64,000 nt of DNA from positions 127,811,307 to 127,875,306 of the forward strand of contig CM054114.1 in NCBI GenBank assembly GCA_028673005.1. The letters run 5' to 3'. Shown here one piece after another: positions 35,346 to 48,559 of the stretch (position 1 is its first letter; each line of letters starts with the position of its first letter). The stretch is from Tanypteryx hageni (lineage: Eukaryota; Arthropoda; Insecta; Odonata; Petaluridae). The notes below the pieces were generated by a model. It was not told the DNA's origin and made no database searches. It saw only the letters and a list, made by a program, of their open reading frames with translations. The translations under genes were made by a program, and so were the position numbers.

Positions 35346-36834
35346 TTTTAATTGTAATATCGGAGAGCGATTTGCACTATTCTATGAAGATTCTAATTTG
35401 TATGGAAGAATTTTGCTTGTAGATCGTATTTATTAGAATTTCGCGTAAATATGGGCGTTTTTGGCAGTTTTTATCACTCATCACAAGAGTGCTGCCATAG
35501 ATAGCAACAACTATTGTGGGACTCAGATTGGTATATTCTAATACATAACACGAGTTATTTTTGCCGCACAAATACGCGTGATAAATTTAATGTTCCGTTC
35601 GAATGTATTTGTAATATTTTATCATACTAAATTATGAAATTTGGGAGCACAATGACCAACATATCCGCGGTGATTTTAAAGCTATTAAAGCCAATATAAC
35701 TTTTAAACAAATGATTAAATGGAATGTAGGCATCATAAGTTTCGTTTGGATCATCCTTTTTTATTTAATAGTAACAATTATCTTATAAATATTTTAGGGT
35801 GTGTGTGTGTGTGTAGGTATGTGTGTATGTTCTTTATACGTTTTTACACAGTTAAAGCTATCGAATTCAAAAGTTTCATAGGTCATCCTATGGACAAAAG
35901 GAAGAACTTGGTCTAGAATCGCAGACCGTGGGGTCTCTTATACCCCATGTGGCCAACATAATACTATTTCCACAAGAATGCATGAGAAATGGTGTGGAGA
36001 AGCCCAAAAATGCCATGCAGCCATTCACTGATGTGGATATAAATATACCTAAATATTACCTTCCGATCACGGGAAATGACTTATTTTACATACGAAAGAC
36101 TGAATATTTAAATTCTGCTCATGTTTTGACGTATTACATGTTAAATCGCTCGAAATTATAATTTAAGCCCAAACTTTATGAACATTTTACAGGCAGCAAC
36201 AAAGCTAAATTTCTTAATGGTTTTCCTTTTCAAAGGGAGATGGCCACGCAAAGATTAATGCAAGGAAAATCCACGCCATCGCGCGCCGTAGAGGAAGAAT
36301 AACCAACGCCAAGATAAAGGGTACAAATGGATTCATGCCTAAATATAGACTATGAATACTTTTAAAGTGAGTCAAATGATTTTTAAGGAATATTAGAACA
36401 TTGTTATCTTTTACCATTTACATTGAAAGATTTATCGCAACACAAATCTATACATCTACTTACATTTGTTCGGTAACCAAGGTTTTGTTTATTGTTTACG
36501 TTTTGGCTAATAGTATTGACATAATTCACATAATTTTATTGCTACTTTAAAGGCTTCGGTGTATCTATCCATGTAAATATTAAGTAAGACATAAATGCGT
36601 AATTATATTAATGGTAAAACTTGACAATACAATACAAACTAGTAAATGTTAATGTGAACATCGTTTGCTTAATTAAGGAATGGGGAACGTTTGATAAACT
36701 TGGAGTACTCAACAGCAAAAGGAAGTAAATTTCATAATTTATTGTATTAGTATTATTGTAATATTACATCAAAATTGATATATCAATAAAAATAATAAAT
36801 AATAAAAATGTTTTGCTACTTAAAAGAAAACTTT
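35346..36834. other. AT-rich non-coding stretch
   Basis: It holds a (GT)n run at 35800-35830. The open frames at 35719-36161 (plus) and 36214-36417 (minus) have no recognisable motif. Confidence 0.5.
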
Positions 36835-36857
36835 CCCGAGCGAAGTCGGGTGGCTAG
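36835..36857 (+). mobile_element. Helitron-like 3' end
   Basis: Hairpin CCCGA (36835-36839), loop GCGAAG, TCGGG (36846-36850), then TGG and CTAG, with T as the next base. Together with 7198-7227 this fits the hairpin-CTAG-T signature of Helitron ends, although the 3-base gap between hairpin and CTAG is short. The upstream AT-rich sequence would be the element, and its 5' end is not placed. Confidence 0.4.
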
Positions 36858-37199
36858 TTTTCTATAATTATGAGTATCGCAAGTCTTAAATGACTCTCAA
36901 AGTCTACTGCGCTGAAAATACGTTCATTTATTCTAGTTTTTTTCATTGTAAAGATGAGTGACTAGAATTCTTTCAAAATGAATTCGCATTTGAAAACGAG
37001 TGTTTGGATCACACACACAAGCCAAAAAAGATGAACCATTAAACATGGCGCCGCATACTACACTGCGCTAGATGCAATCACCCCCTTAATTACGTTCTTC
37101 ATTATATAACATGTTTGTTTTATTTTTCGTATCTCACCTAGGAGTAACGGGATTAATCGGGCATCATGTGAAATTCTTTCATTGGCGTAACCTTTTAGG

Positions 37200-37300
37200 G
37201 AAGGATGTAGATAAATTGTCTACTCGACTCTGAATTGAACCCAACTCTTCCGCTTTGCCGGACGAGTGCTTTAACCAGAGAAATTAGAAGCCTGTACGAA
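37200..37300 (-). mobile_element. tRNA-derived SINE fragment (third head type)
   Basis: On the minus strand 'ctctggttaaagcactcgtcc', then 'ggcaaagcggaagagttggg' and 'ggttcaattcagagtcg' resemble a tRNA D-arm, anticodon arm and T-arm. The B-box-like GGTTCAATTC lies at 37232-37241. The acceptor stem does not close, so it is not a functional tRNA gene. It is unlike the SINE heads at 19899 and 21879. Confidence 0.45.
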
Positions 37301-39589
37301 TATACTTTCTCAAATTAGGATATTTCCGTTTAGGAAGGGCTAACTACTAGTAGTAGTAACTAGTAGTAACATCACCAAGCTAACCCTCACCGAGAGACAA
37401 GAGAGAGTTCGCTAGCTTTATCTCAAATCATAGATATAAATGAACTTACAAAGTGTTATGTAGGTAGTGAAATTTTTATGACCGTCTTTTTTGTTTTTTG
37501 TCCTTCCATTTTATTTCCCTTTTATCTGCTTTCCTGACTCCATTTGGTTTTAGATATTTTCCGTCATTATCTATCAGTGGCGAAAAATATGCAGACAAAT
37601 AAATTCGAGTCTGTAATTATAGGTTGGATATCATCTCAGATGTCAAACCTTCGTTAAATTTGTCCCTTATGCAAAACGGGGTTTGGGGTACTTGAAAGAG
37701 GCCGCATTGGATGAAATCGCGACGTGTGGATACAATACAATATAGAGAAAGTCGCGTGTTCGTATAGGCATCGATCTTTCTCACGTCACGCATGTACATA
37801 AGATGATGTGCGCGCCAAATTCAGGATCACGTTGAAATTGATTTTTGCACATACAAATTATACAGACGTCGGTTAAAGAGATTTGTGTTTATTTAACAGC
37901 GTTTAATAAAATAACGCGTTGGAGAATCCAGCTTCGGAAAGAGGATTAATCTATTTTTGATCCTTTTTTGCAACTCTTAAAATGTGTATTATATATCTGT
38001 TATCAGTTAATTGATAACATTAACTTATTATCGCTCTTCCTTTCCATGTTTTTATTGCCCTGCTCCTTTTGTTTACTTTCTCCCTCTCACTTCTTCCTTA
38101 CCTTTTTCGCTTGCCTTCCTTTCCACTATTTCTCTCCAACCCTTTTACCAAAAAAGAGGATAAATGTTGCTGTAATGATAACCTGAGGTCTGCTTGCCCT
38201 CTCCCTCTACCTCTGTCTCTCTCCTCTGATATCTCTTCCACCTCACGGACGGACCTTTCTTGACCAGTTTTAAACCTCAAAAAATATATATATATATCTC
38301 CCTCCCAATCCTAAAGAAATTCATACATATCCTCTCATACACCCCCCAGAATCCACTTCCAACACCAATCATCACCACGGGGATTCAATATTTATGGATT
38401 TTTTCTCTCTCCCTCTGAGGGTCGCCGCCAAGATATGTTGGGAATTCTGGAGTTGTCGTAAACTTCTTTTTCTGCTACCTCTCCGAGATTAATGAAGCGA
38501 AATGAGATGATTAGACCTATTGAGGAGGTTGGAAATATCAGCGAACGTTTAAAGGTAGTGCTACCATTCGACGTTATTTTTTCCAAACTAAACACCTGGT
38601 TAAAATTTCGTTTGAACCTATTGAGAACCACATAGCTCTTTACCATTCCACCATTTCCTTCCCTCTATCACACTTTTGCTCATACAAGATGGCCCGTGAG
38701 TCCCGATTGGTTATATGAAGCATACATGAAAATAATCGAAGTAACTTTTAAAAAAGTTTAGAAACAATATCTCACAATGCAAAGTACAAAATGCAACTAC
38801 CTTGATAAATATTTTAAAATTTATTTTAAAATTTTACTTTGATTTTTTAAATTTTTTTTTCATCATCACCAAGAAGTCGTCTTGTAGAGATAAGCATACG
38901 CACACACACCCAAAAGCATATAAGAAGATATTTTCTTAATTATCAACTAACAAAAAGAATATTACCCTTTCTTTGCAACCCTTACATTCTTATGATTACA
39001 TTCCGGGAGTCTTTCTGTATTTCTCTATAGAGCTAGAAAGATGGGTTGACATGAATAAAAAGATCCGGAGTGAGAGAGAGGGAGAAAGAAAGCTTTCCCT
39101 TCCCACAAGAATACCCTTCTCACAATTCTACGAATTCCATCAAAACCTCTCATTCCCTCCTCTCTAGCTCTTTCTCCCCCTTTATATACCTCCTTTATTT
39201 ACTCCTCTCCCATTTACTCCTCCCCCACTCTTTATCTCTCACCTTCACTCCTTCGTATAACGGTGTTTATTTATATTTCATTTTGAGTACTTATCTTTTG
39301 TGAACCTCTCAATCTTTAAGTAAATCAATCGATATATTTCGCAAGTTTTTTACACTCTCCATATTCTGTAGGGGTTCTTCTGCAGATGGGTTTCTTCTTA
39401 ACTTAACCATACCTAGTTTTTCCTCATAAACAACAACCCATCTCATTTCTTATCCATCAATACTAACTTGATATTGGACGTAGGTAACATTTTATTTTTT
39501 CATTCTTCTTATTTGTAATTGACAATGGGTTAGATGGAAGAAGACGCTGCCTAATCTCAATCTCGCCCTAAAAAAGAGGTTTATCTATC
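37301..39589. other. Non-coding stretch with CT patches
   Basis: CT-rich patches lie at 38040-38250 and 39130-39250 and a short (TA)n at 38283-38299. Nothing coding is recognised; the 84-codon minus frame at 38392-38646 has no motif. Confidence 0.5.
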
Positions 39590-39880
39590 AATCTACCCTC
39601 TCCCTCTCTCAACCTCCTTCCACCATTACCCTCCCCTTCTCCTCGACCCCTACCATCTCTCACTCTCACTCTCCATTTCCCCCTCTCTCTTTATCCCTTC
39701 TTTTCTATCCCCTTCCTTCTCTCTACCCTCCATTCTCCCTTCCCTCAATTCTCCCTCACCTCCCTCCTCCCTCCCCTCACTTCTCCCTCCCCTCACTTTT
39801 CTCTCCCTTCACTTTTCCCTCCCTCCCACTACCTCCCCTCCTTTTTCCCTCCCTCAATATTTCATCCACCTCCTTTTGTG
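39590..39880 (+). repeat. Pyrimidine-rich (CT) tract
   Basis: Nearly pure C/T, with a loose unit 'cctcccctcacttctccctc' repeating at 39760-39850. It underlies a long artefactual minus frame (39777-40490). Confidence 0.8.
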
Positions 39881-40059
39881 TCCGAGCGAAACGATACACG
39901 AAAACAAAATAAAAGAAGATACCGAAAAAACGCGGTCCCGTTCTCTCTCTCCCGCGGCAGAAAGACAGCCCTGAGTAATGTGATTGCCACGACGGATTCC
40001 CGTTTGACGTCCAGGACTCCCAGACGGAATTATCCCCGGGTATGGAGCGGCGAGCGAAG

Positions 40060-40480
40060 CGACGCTGGAAGGAGGAAAAGGGGGGGGGAGAAAGAGAGAG
40101 GAGAGAGAGAGAAAGAAAATAGTAGAGAAAAAACGTCGGAGAGAATGGGTGTGAGTTGTATTTTCCCGGAGGTCTACAGTAGAAGTGTAAGCGGGGGCGA
40201 AGTCGAGAGAGAAAGGGGGAAGGACTTGGCAGGGAGTGGTAGGGTGTTTCCAGAAGGCCAGCGGATGGCGGGGTGAGTCGAGGGTGCGGGTGGACAGCAA
40301 ACCACAGATCGTGTTTGAACGCACCATGCTCTTTCCCTCTCTCTCTCTCTATAAAAAAAGAAGAGAGAAGAAAACCTCGAGAGTGGCTTGCAAGGAGAGA
40401 GCAGAGAGGGAGGGGGCGTGAAGGAGTTGGAAGAGTATGGAGGTTGGAAGGGAGAGGGAACGCAGTGGAAGAAAGGGGTA
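40060..40480 (+). repeat. Purine-rich (GA) tract with interruptions
   Basis: G/A-rich blocks at 40060-40145, 40200-40240 and 40355-40480, including a G9 run near 40080. It lies opposite in polarity to the CT tract at 39590-39880, so the two could pair across about 200 bases. Confidence 0.65.
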
Positions 40481-43062
40481 GGAAGGACACTCGGCATCGA
40501 ACGATTCCCTCTTTTTAACCCCACCCTTTTTTCTCGGCCCTTCTCGAGGTCCTCGAGGCCCCTCTTAGACAATAAAAAGTGACCAACGATGAAGAGGTCC
40601 GAAAACAATGGTTTACAAAGGAAGGGGTTAGGAGTGGGGACAGTTGTTGAGGCATTTTGCGAAAGAGGGTTTTGGAGTAATTAATTTTTACTCTCCCTAC
40701 CCAACCCTCCCTCGATTCTCCCTAAAACTCCACCATCTCACGCCTATCAAAAAAATAAACAAGAAAACAACAATCACCCTTATTAAGTCTTGTCCCTTCC
40801 GCGATATTATCCCCGAAAGAGCGAAACATTTTTTAAAAATTACCGACGGATTCTTCGGCCGCATAAAAAAATAAACCACGGCGAGCAGTGGACAACCCGA
40901 CGGAACGGGATGAAACATTTTCTTCCAAATGAGTGTCCAACGAAAAGGGGAAAAGGGAACACGTGCGGGACAGCCTGCAGTCCTTTGTCCGGATACGTAA
41001 AAATGGATTGAGCGAATGTATGAACGTGGGTATGGTATGCGGGAGGGAAATAAAAAAAAGATGCACTCCAACTGATCGGTTTTGTTCGGATCATTTCGAG
41101 AGAGAGGGAGGGAGAGAATGGGAGAGGAGGCGGGGGGGGGGGGGGGGGGGGAGATGATGAAGGGGGAGGAAAAACAAAAGTGACCAGTGCGCGCATCGCG
41201 TTTCGATTTTTTTCGCTTGCCCTCCCTTCCTCTGAATTTCGATTGTCCTATGTTTTTTTAAAACTTCATCACCCCCTTCCTTTACCTTCGTCTCTCGGCC
41301 CTGATACCCAGCGAAAATGATGCTTCGGCTGGTTCTCTCTCTCTCAGGTAAATGGATCTACGGCTGGTCCTGGAGAGAATGGCTTTGAGATACGAAGGTA
41401 AGAGAGAGAGAGAGTGATGGAAGGAACGAGGGATGGATAGGAGGGAGGCAAGGTAACAATGCCCTTGCTCCATGAAGGAACGATTGAATTTGTAAAGCGT
41501 AAACAAAACGAAACCAGAAGAGAGTTGATAATCTTTTTTTATACACGTCTCATCGGACCGGAGATTAAAAATGCGACAACGAAAGATGTCACACAATGCG
41601 GCGTTTGGTTATAGTAGAAAACACGGAATCAGGAGTCACAATCGCATTTTCGATACCGCGAGAAAACTTACAATCGAAACATCTATAACTCGAAATCCCC
41701 ATCGATTGAAGAAAATTGTACTTATTCATTATTTCAATCGAAAAATCTATAATCTCAATCGCTTCGCCCCAGAGTTTCGTGATCAAAAGGTTCCAATTAA
41801 TGAAAACCTTGGAAAGCACGCATGTATTTTGTAGTTTTTTTTAATACCCAAGTAACACAAAATTTAATTTGTTGTTGTAATATAAATAGCAGTACTATAT
41901 AATAAATGTTCTTACTTATTTAATGTTATTCAAATACTATGAAACATTTTCCTTACATAAAAATCAAATAATTTGAATTCCTTACCTCAGGATTTTTTTA
42001 TCAAAACGTTCGCCTTTGACAGTTACATGATTGATTTACCCATTTAGCCGACAAACCACCAGTTATCTCCGAAATTAACGATTTCTGTATTTATCTTTTG
42101 AATGACGTGTAAAATTAAGAATTAAACCATTTACCGAATTAAAATTCCATAGTTTTGCAAAGTGAAAATCTATTTGAAAACAGAAAATCCTCACTCGAAT
42201 GGCGGGTGAAGCAGAAATATTGTACACTCATTGAAATAAAATCTTTCAAAAATTCGGTTTGCTTGAAAATCATTAAAACAATCAGGTCTTTTAGAAAAAA
42301 TCTACGCTTCGAATCGCAAAAACAAACCGTGAACTAAAGATAAATTCACGGCCACGAAAAAAACGCGAAAACAAAACGCATTTAAAATTTAGCCCGAAAA
42401 CAGAAATACGAATTCTGAACTCGAAATTTCTTTCCTCTTTTCTTCTGACCCAATATCGCAAAGTATTTCAAATTCGTTTTAAATCGCGGAAAAAACGAAT
42501 TTTTACGCAAACATTAATGAAGTTTCCCTATCTTCATTTTTCCCACTCGAGATTCATTTCCCGTAAATGTGAGAACAACGCCATCTGAATGAAATCACTG
42601 GAGGGAAAATTAAGTTTCGAGCAAAAATAATCGAAGAACACATATGATTTGGAGAGAAAGAGAGGGATAGGAGAAGGGAGTGGTTGGGGAGAGAAGAATT
42701 GCAGAGAGTGGGAGAGCGAGGTATAGAGGTCCTGGTCTTAAACAGAATTATCGGGATGAGGATGCGACGCAGATGAAGAAGAAATATAACGACTGAGCTA
42801 GGCGAAGCGAACAGCCTCTAAGATTCTCAGCAATATGCCGCCACGGACTGCATCGAACTATCGGTCGAGGCAAAAACTAGCAAATTGATGGCGAACAGAA
42901 TGAGACTGGGAATCCGGGCAAAGAATGTCTTTCAAAGAGCATATTTCACGCAATTTTTACGAAGGGAGAAGGGAGTGAAACGTAACGGAGAAAAATTATC
43001 GATAGACAACAAAAAAAGCCCTGTTTTTTCAATCTTTTTTGAGTGGCGGAAAGTGGAGGAAA
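40481..43062. other. Non-coding stretch, nothing recognised
   Basis: 40600-41300 contains several low-complexity purine patches and overlapping chance frames on both strands. 41830-42520 is AT-rich and plain. No coding similarity was seen. Confidence 0.45.
41132..41151 (+). repeat. Homopolymer G20 in a purine patch
   Basis: Twenty consecutive G residues follow (GA)-rich sequence from 41095. It can form a G-quadruplex and is a likely sequencing or assembly weak point. Confidence 0.9.
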
Positions 43063-43126
43063 AATTGGCGAAACACCTATATACGTACACACATATTGGC
43101 GGAACACCTATATACATACGCAAATA
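43063..43126 (+). repeat. Tandem duplication, about 32 bases x 2
   Basis: 'ttggcgaaacacctatatac' (43065) and 'ttggcggaacacctatatac' (43097) head two tandem units of about 32 bases. Just downstream AGCAGGTTA / TAACCTGCT (43170-43194) form a 9-base perfect hairpin stem. Confidence 0.7.
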
Positions 43127-43799
43127 CATAACTATTTACCATGGCTGTGGGATCGCTCATGCATAGTGCAGCAGGTTAGAAGTTGTAACCTGCTACATCC
43201 TGCTTTAGATGGACATACGGTGTTAGAGTAAAATTAAAATACTTAAAATACCAGTGTTCCGCGGAATCAAGTGCGTCAATCCCAAGTTTCATTCTTTTGT
43301 CGAAATCTAATTTGAGAATCTCTTCATAGCCACCATAGTTTTTTTTATTTTCGAACAAAAAATATCGTGTTTGTGTCAAAGTTTTTTGTATTTTTCGCCG
43401 ATATATGTACCTATTTAAAACAACCGTGTTAATCTAACTTGGATTTTCGTTTGATTGTAAGCGAGTTTTTAAAAATTCTAAGCTATCGAAAACGGGTATA
43501 TGATTTGAAATTTTTACCATATTTTTACTTTACATAAATGTTCATGTTTTTATACTCGGCGTCGATCCGATACGCGCTCATTTGATCGACCAAAAATTAG
43601 TTGTGTTAAATGAGGTAGTTGCATTTTTTAGTAGAGCAGATGTTGAGATAAGGATTAGAATTATTTTACTTAATTTAGATAGTTTTGCATGATCCCGAAA
43701 ATTGATTAAAATTTGCGAAACGCATACATTTCCTTCTTTCATAGATTAAAACTTAGTTACCATAAGTAGTTAAGTTATTCAAGAATAACCTCTTAAAAA
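43127..43799. other. AT-rich non-coding stretch
   Basis: Apart from the small hairpin at 43170-43194, nothing is recognised. Confidence 0.5.
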
Positions 43800-43945
43800 T
43801 CAAAACAATGAACTAAATAGTTATCAGAGGCATCTCCAATAGCCACAAAAAATATGAAAAACCTGATGCACTTATCGGCTACAACGCAGCCGTTTACAAT
43901 GATAACCAGCCAAAAGGAGATTCTAAAACACATGATTTTTATGGA
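43800..43945 (-). repeat. Dispersed repeat family R-A, minus copy
   Basis: Read on minus: 'aaacggctgcgttgtagccg' (the CGGCT..AGCCG hairpin), 'aagtgcatcaggtttttc', 'tggctattggagatgcctc'. This matches 9245-9335 in order. The 'ttttcagccataag' module is missing. Confidence 0.55.
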
Positions 43946-44506
43946 GCGATAGCGAGGAGTCGTCAGAAAATATGCAACCAAATTTCATCTTGTTTATACT
44001 CATCTATGAAACGCCAGAGGTGTAGTAAATTTGTCCATATTACTGCTAATGCCTCGCAATTACAGATCCGGAGGCGGATACTTAAAAAACTCTCCCCTAA
44101 AAACTTTCAGTGATTAAATTCCCAGGTCCTGAACGAACTATCAAAACAAAAATATTTTTTATCCGAGACAACATCAAAACTAGTCTTAATTAAGTGATAG
44201 AGACAAAATCAGACCCTATTAATAAACCCAGGGTTTTAAATCCAACTCCCCAAATAAAATATGAACAAAAGATTAAGGTCGTATCTTTCGAATCTGTTTT
44301 GGAGCTATTCCTCGGGGAGAATAACATATCTAATTAGACCGATTCGAATGAAGACAATGAAGGAAGAGATAGCCCGGGTGGTGTATCTAAGAAAAGTCAG
44401 AGAAGCTGAGACGAGTAACAATGGAGTAAGAAACAGGATTTGCTTGGTAAAGGGAATTGTAAGGGGAATAGTTTGTGGACTGGGAGGAGAGAAAGAGCGG
44501 GAGGGA

Positions 44507-44509
<3 letters not shown>
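43946..44509. other. AT-rich non-coding stretch
   Basis: Nothing recognised. The open frame at 44261-44587 runs into the (TA)n repeat and has no motif. Confidence 0.5.

Positions 44510-44563
<54 letters not shown>
44510..44563 (+). repeat. (TA)n microsatellite, about 54 bases
   Basis: Uninterrupted TA dinucleotides between purine-rich flanks. They give an artificial (IY)n reading in all frames. Confidence 0.95.
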
Positions 44564-44566
<3 letters not shown>

Positions 44567-46929
44567 GAAGGGGGAGAGGGAAAATAGAAAGAAATCCTCG
44601 TCGTCCCTTAATCCCCAACGGAATAATCCATCCTAATCTTTGTTCCGTCTTCCCCGCACCTCCTGCCATTACTTCTACCTCATTTTTTATCCCTTTTTCT
44701 CCTATTTTGGCGGACTCCTTTTCTTTTCCTCTCCCTAATCTCTACAGAGTGGATACACCCTGTACCGCCTGGGAATTTAGTTCCGACGGATATCTCTTGC
44801 TCTCGCAGGATGAGAGAGATAAAAAAAAGAAACGGAAAGGAAAATAAAAACGAAGCGAGAAGCGGGCGAGAGGATATAAGTTCCGCGTGCCCCAGAGAAT
44901 TTTCCAAGTTCACCTTTCCGAAGCGAAAATAATAATGGGGTGTTCCTCCACCTCCTGTGCGAATGCGCCGAATGAACTAAACGGCTGCAGTTCAAGTCTC
45001 GCGGTCTCCGGTATTCTTTTTATTTTGTCTTTTAGTTTTGGGCCGAAATATTGGTCTTTTTCTTGGTGTGTTAATTTGTCATCTTTTAAACTTCTTGACT
45101 AACTCGTTTTCCTGATTCTCTCCAGACCGCAGCTTTTGACGAATTTATTGCAGCTCCGACATAAACACTAGTTTCTCCAAGATTACAACAGAATGAGAAT
45201 GCAAAATAATATTGTTTCTTACGAGGATGTTGTCGTAGCGAATAGATGCACCATATCTGTAGATTCAAAGCCCTAGCACGACTCCTAAAATAGCCTCCAT
45301 ATAAATAAGATGCTTACTTTGGAAATCCGCCACGTTGCGATATGAGTGCAGCATATTTACATTTTATAATTACTTAGAAACATCATAAAAGTTCTGAGAT
45401 AGAAGCATTTCTAAAACTTTTGTTTGAAACATTTTTTTGTAGAACTTATTGTTAAGGAAATATTCCATTCATTTTAATATTTGCTATAATATTTGATTAC
45501 TGTAAAAATGTATAGGGATAAATTTTGTAGAAAATTTAATTTTCTACATCCTTTGTTTGAAACGTTTTCCCATATAATGCATTGTTTAAGAGATTTAAAA
45601 AAATTATATTATATTACCTACCGGCGACTATTGTTAACACTTGAGGCTTAGTTGTCTTACAATTAGTAACGCTCCTTTTTATTTTATTAATTGTTGGAGT
45701 GTCGTGGATATATCCAATATCAGAAGGTTGCGATTTGAGTTTATTTCACTTCTTTGTTGTCTGAAATTTTTTCGCAGTCACTTAAAATATTAGTTATCAT
45801 TTAACCCATTTGGAATTTTAGAAATATTACAGGTATGGAGAAAGTAGTGTGATGGCCACATCAGATTTTTTCTCTGTGGAGTGCATTTATATGGTGGTTT
45901 CATTAATTTTTTATAAAAATTTTATTTTGATTTAGTAATAATTTAATAATTCATGCGCTCCCGTAATTTTTGGAAGAGAATTACATGAGTAATTTTCTTA
46001 ATATTTCTTTGCTCCGATGAACAACTTACATGTGAAGTTTCGTTAGCAATATTACCTAAACGAAACTAGTTAAGAAGCCATACAATGCATCACAAATAGG
46101 CGCGTTTCGTGCGCGGGAGTATTTCAAACTAAACTGTATATTTGAGTAAACGCACACCATGAAACAGCAAATTAAACAGCCCAACTATATCTCTCTGTCT
46201 AGTAAACATTTCTTCACCACATAGGTTGGTGCATAAATAAACTCATTTACATAATTTTAGTATGATTAAATACTGCAAAACGATGTATCAAAAATGATGC
46301 TAGGGAAATAATGAACTTCTATTTACCTATTTATTTTCTAATCAGTTGCTATTATTAAAACAATCGAAAATTATTTAAAACATACCTAACCTGAGTTACG
46401 TAGCTGTAATCTTAACGTTTACACTTTTTTCGTAGCAGATAATCCATTTCCTCCTGCTTACAAAATGTCGAAAACAGGGATATTAAACGGATTTACTTTT
46501 TCATAGCACATCTTATTTATTTCAGTTCAACGAAGGTTGTTTTCGTTTACAACCGTTAGGTATCCATTCATAAATTTTTCTAAGTTCAAAACGAATTAGG
46601 ACTTTCTTATTTGATTTTATTGATAACGGATAATCCCGCGATAAAAATATTTCCGTTCGTTTTTTGTTTCCTTAATTGGCCATAAGCTCTAAATACAAAA
46701 TATCATGGAAATCCGCTCTGGAGAAGCGGAGAACGACCATACGCACGGACGGACAGAACGAAGGTAACCGGCGCTTGTTGGAAACGATAAGCGTCTAAAA
46801 ATCAGAGTGTGAAAACCCATTAGCACACAGTGTGATCGAAGTATTTTCTGTAGTTTCTAAAATGTATATTCAGAATCACTCCATATCACTGGATTCTAAT
46901 AAATAGGACTCGATTGGTAATTTTTTAGG
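44564..46929. other. Mostly AT-rich non-coding stretch
   Basis: 44700-45010 is less AT-rich, with a plus frame starting MGCSSTSC, but no family match or splice context supports a gene. 45290-46700 is plain AT-rich sequence. 46700-46790 holds a degraded 'acgcacggacggacag' repeat. Confidence 0.45.
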
Positions 46930-47215
46930 CTGGTTTCCAAAAGAAACATAGCCTTATGAAATGGTCCAGTCTGTGTGTGTGTCTCATTAACAACTGTTGC
47001 ATCAATGGACCGATTTTCATTAAATCTGGTATGAGGCTCGTGCTGCAAGGACCCACATCCGGGCTATATTTTATTTGGCGAAGATTGAAGTCCCCGGTTC
47101 GATTTCAGGAAAGGATTTTCTCTATTCGTTTTACATAGGAAATCTCAAATCCATCGTCTAGAGATGTTTTCTTTAACGCATCAAAGTATCTTAAATTGTG
47201 ATATCGGAGCGAGGT
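46930..47215 (+). repeat. Dispersed repeat family R-C, copy 2
   Basis: It matches 35100-35345 in order: 'atggaccgattttcattaaa', 'gaagtccccggttcgatttc', 'ttacataggaaatctcaaat', 'catcaaagtatcttaaattg', 'tgatatcggag'. The B-box-like GGTTCGATTTC is at 47096-47106. This copy keeps more 5' sequence ('aggctggtttccaaaagaaa'). Confidence 0.65.
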
Positions 47216-48559
47216 TTCTAAGAGGAAAATAATGTAGATTCAAATTCTTATCACCGAATTGTGATAATTGGTGGTATTATCTTTAACATTGCGATTTTGC
47301 GTTTTAAATTGCATTTTATCGGATTGTTGCCATGGAGACGATTATTACCAAACTCGGCTTGAGCATAGAGGAGTAAACAAATGGGTTATTTTCTTTTCCA
47401 CTAGACTACCATTTATCAATGGACAGTTGATCCATACATATTAGCGTATAAACAGCAAAATTTATTAAATTAGTTTATTTAAAAAAATACATGCAAAATA
47501 ATATAATATCAGAAAGAGATTTTGATGTTGCTTTTAGCATTTTAAACCTGATAATACTCAATTATTTTTTTCCAGTTTTTCTCTATCATTGATAAATTAC
47601 GAATTGCAAATGGTATTTAATATATGAGAATTCACTGGAATGACTAACACTAACACATACTGAAACATTTCCTGTAAATATAACTAATCAATTCGAGACG
47701 TCAACTTTGAGAAACCAGCATGCATTAGTCCTAATTTGGCTTCTTGTTTATTCTTACAACGTTAAAACCAAACGTTGAGTTCCTAAATGAATACAATCAG
47801 TTAAGGGATCTGAGAGTCAAATGACATTAGAAAGATATTTTTTTGTTAATTAACGCTCTATGTGATAATTGAATCTAGTGAAACAAAAGAATGCCAATTT
47901 AAAAAATACTGAGATTTATACGCGAAATTTTAATACTTCATGCATATGGCATGTATAATAGTTCAGAAATAATAAATAATTCTCGCACTTCTGATAGGTT
48001 TAAACGGATTATAGCGGTTACTCTCCATCTCCCTTTATTGGAAAGGAGAACAATTTATGAAACCACGCTCCTTTACGAATTTTATCGCGCAAATGTTGGC
48101 ACTTGTATTGAATATTATGCTTCCGTAACGCATAAAAGACGCCAAAACGTGTTGTCACCACCGCCTTCGCGAGCATCGCCACCGCCAAAAGTTGTCAAAC
48201 TTTAAAATATTCCAAGGACTGTCGCGCACCAATCGCGTTGTCCTCATCGAGGGAAACCACAACTCAGACGATGTCCTCGAGACCCAATCTCAAGGGAGAA
48301 GGGAACAAAAAAAACGCATCTTTATGTGGAGCTAACGGAGTTCGCAGATCGTATCACGGTCGGTTATTGCTCCAGCCGCGTGATTCCCCTGAGTTAGGGA
48401 CTAGATGGTCTTGCGGATGAGCCTCGGATGGAGACATAATGCGAGTTTTTTTTTAGAGGAGGGGAAGGGAACGTATCACCCGATTTACGCCGTACCCTTG
48501 AGACACGGCGGAGAATAGGAAAGAGAGAGAGAGCAAAATTCTTATCGCACCAACGCTAT
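47216..48559. other. AT-rich, then GC-richer non-coding stretch
   Basis: 47216-47940 is plain AT-rich. 48120-48430 is GC-richer with CpG and open on plus, but no domain is recognisable. Confidence 0.45.

Noticed and set aside
37200..37300. Functional tRNA gene on minus
   Set aside because: Arms resemble a tRNA but the cloverleaf is incomplete; kept only as a SINE fragment.
39777..40490. 237-codon open frame on minus
   Set aside because: Crosses CT and GA tracts; low complexity with no domain.
44936..45100. Plus frame beginning MGCSSTSC, like an N-myristoylated protein start
   Set aside because: No match after the first residues, no splice donor and no conserved continuation.
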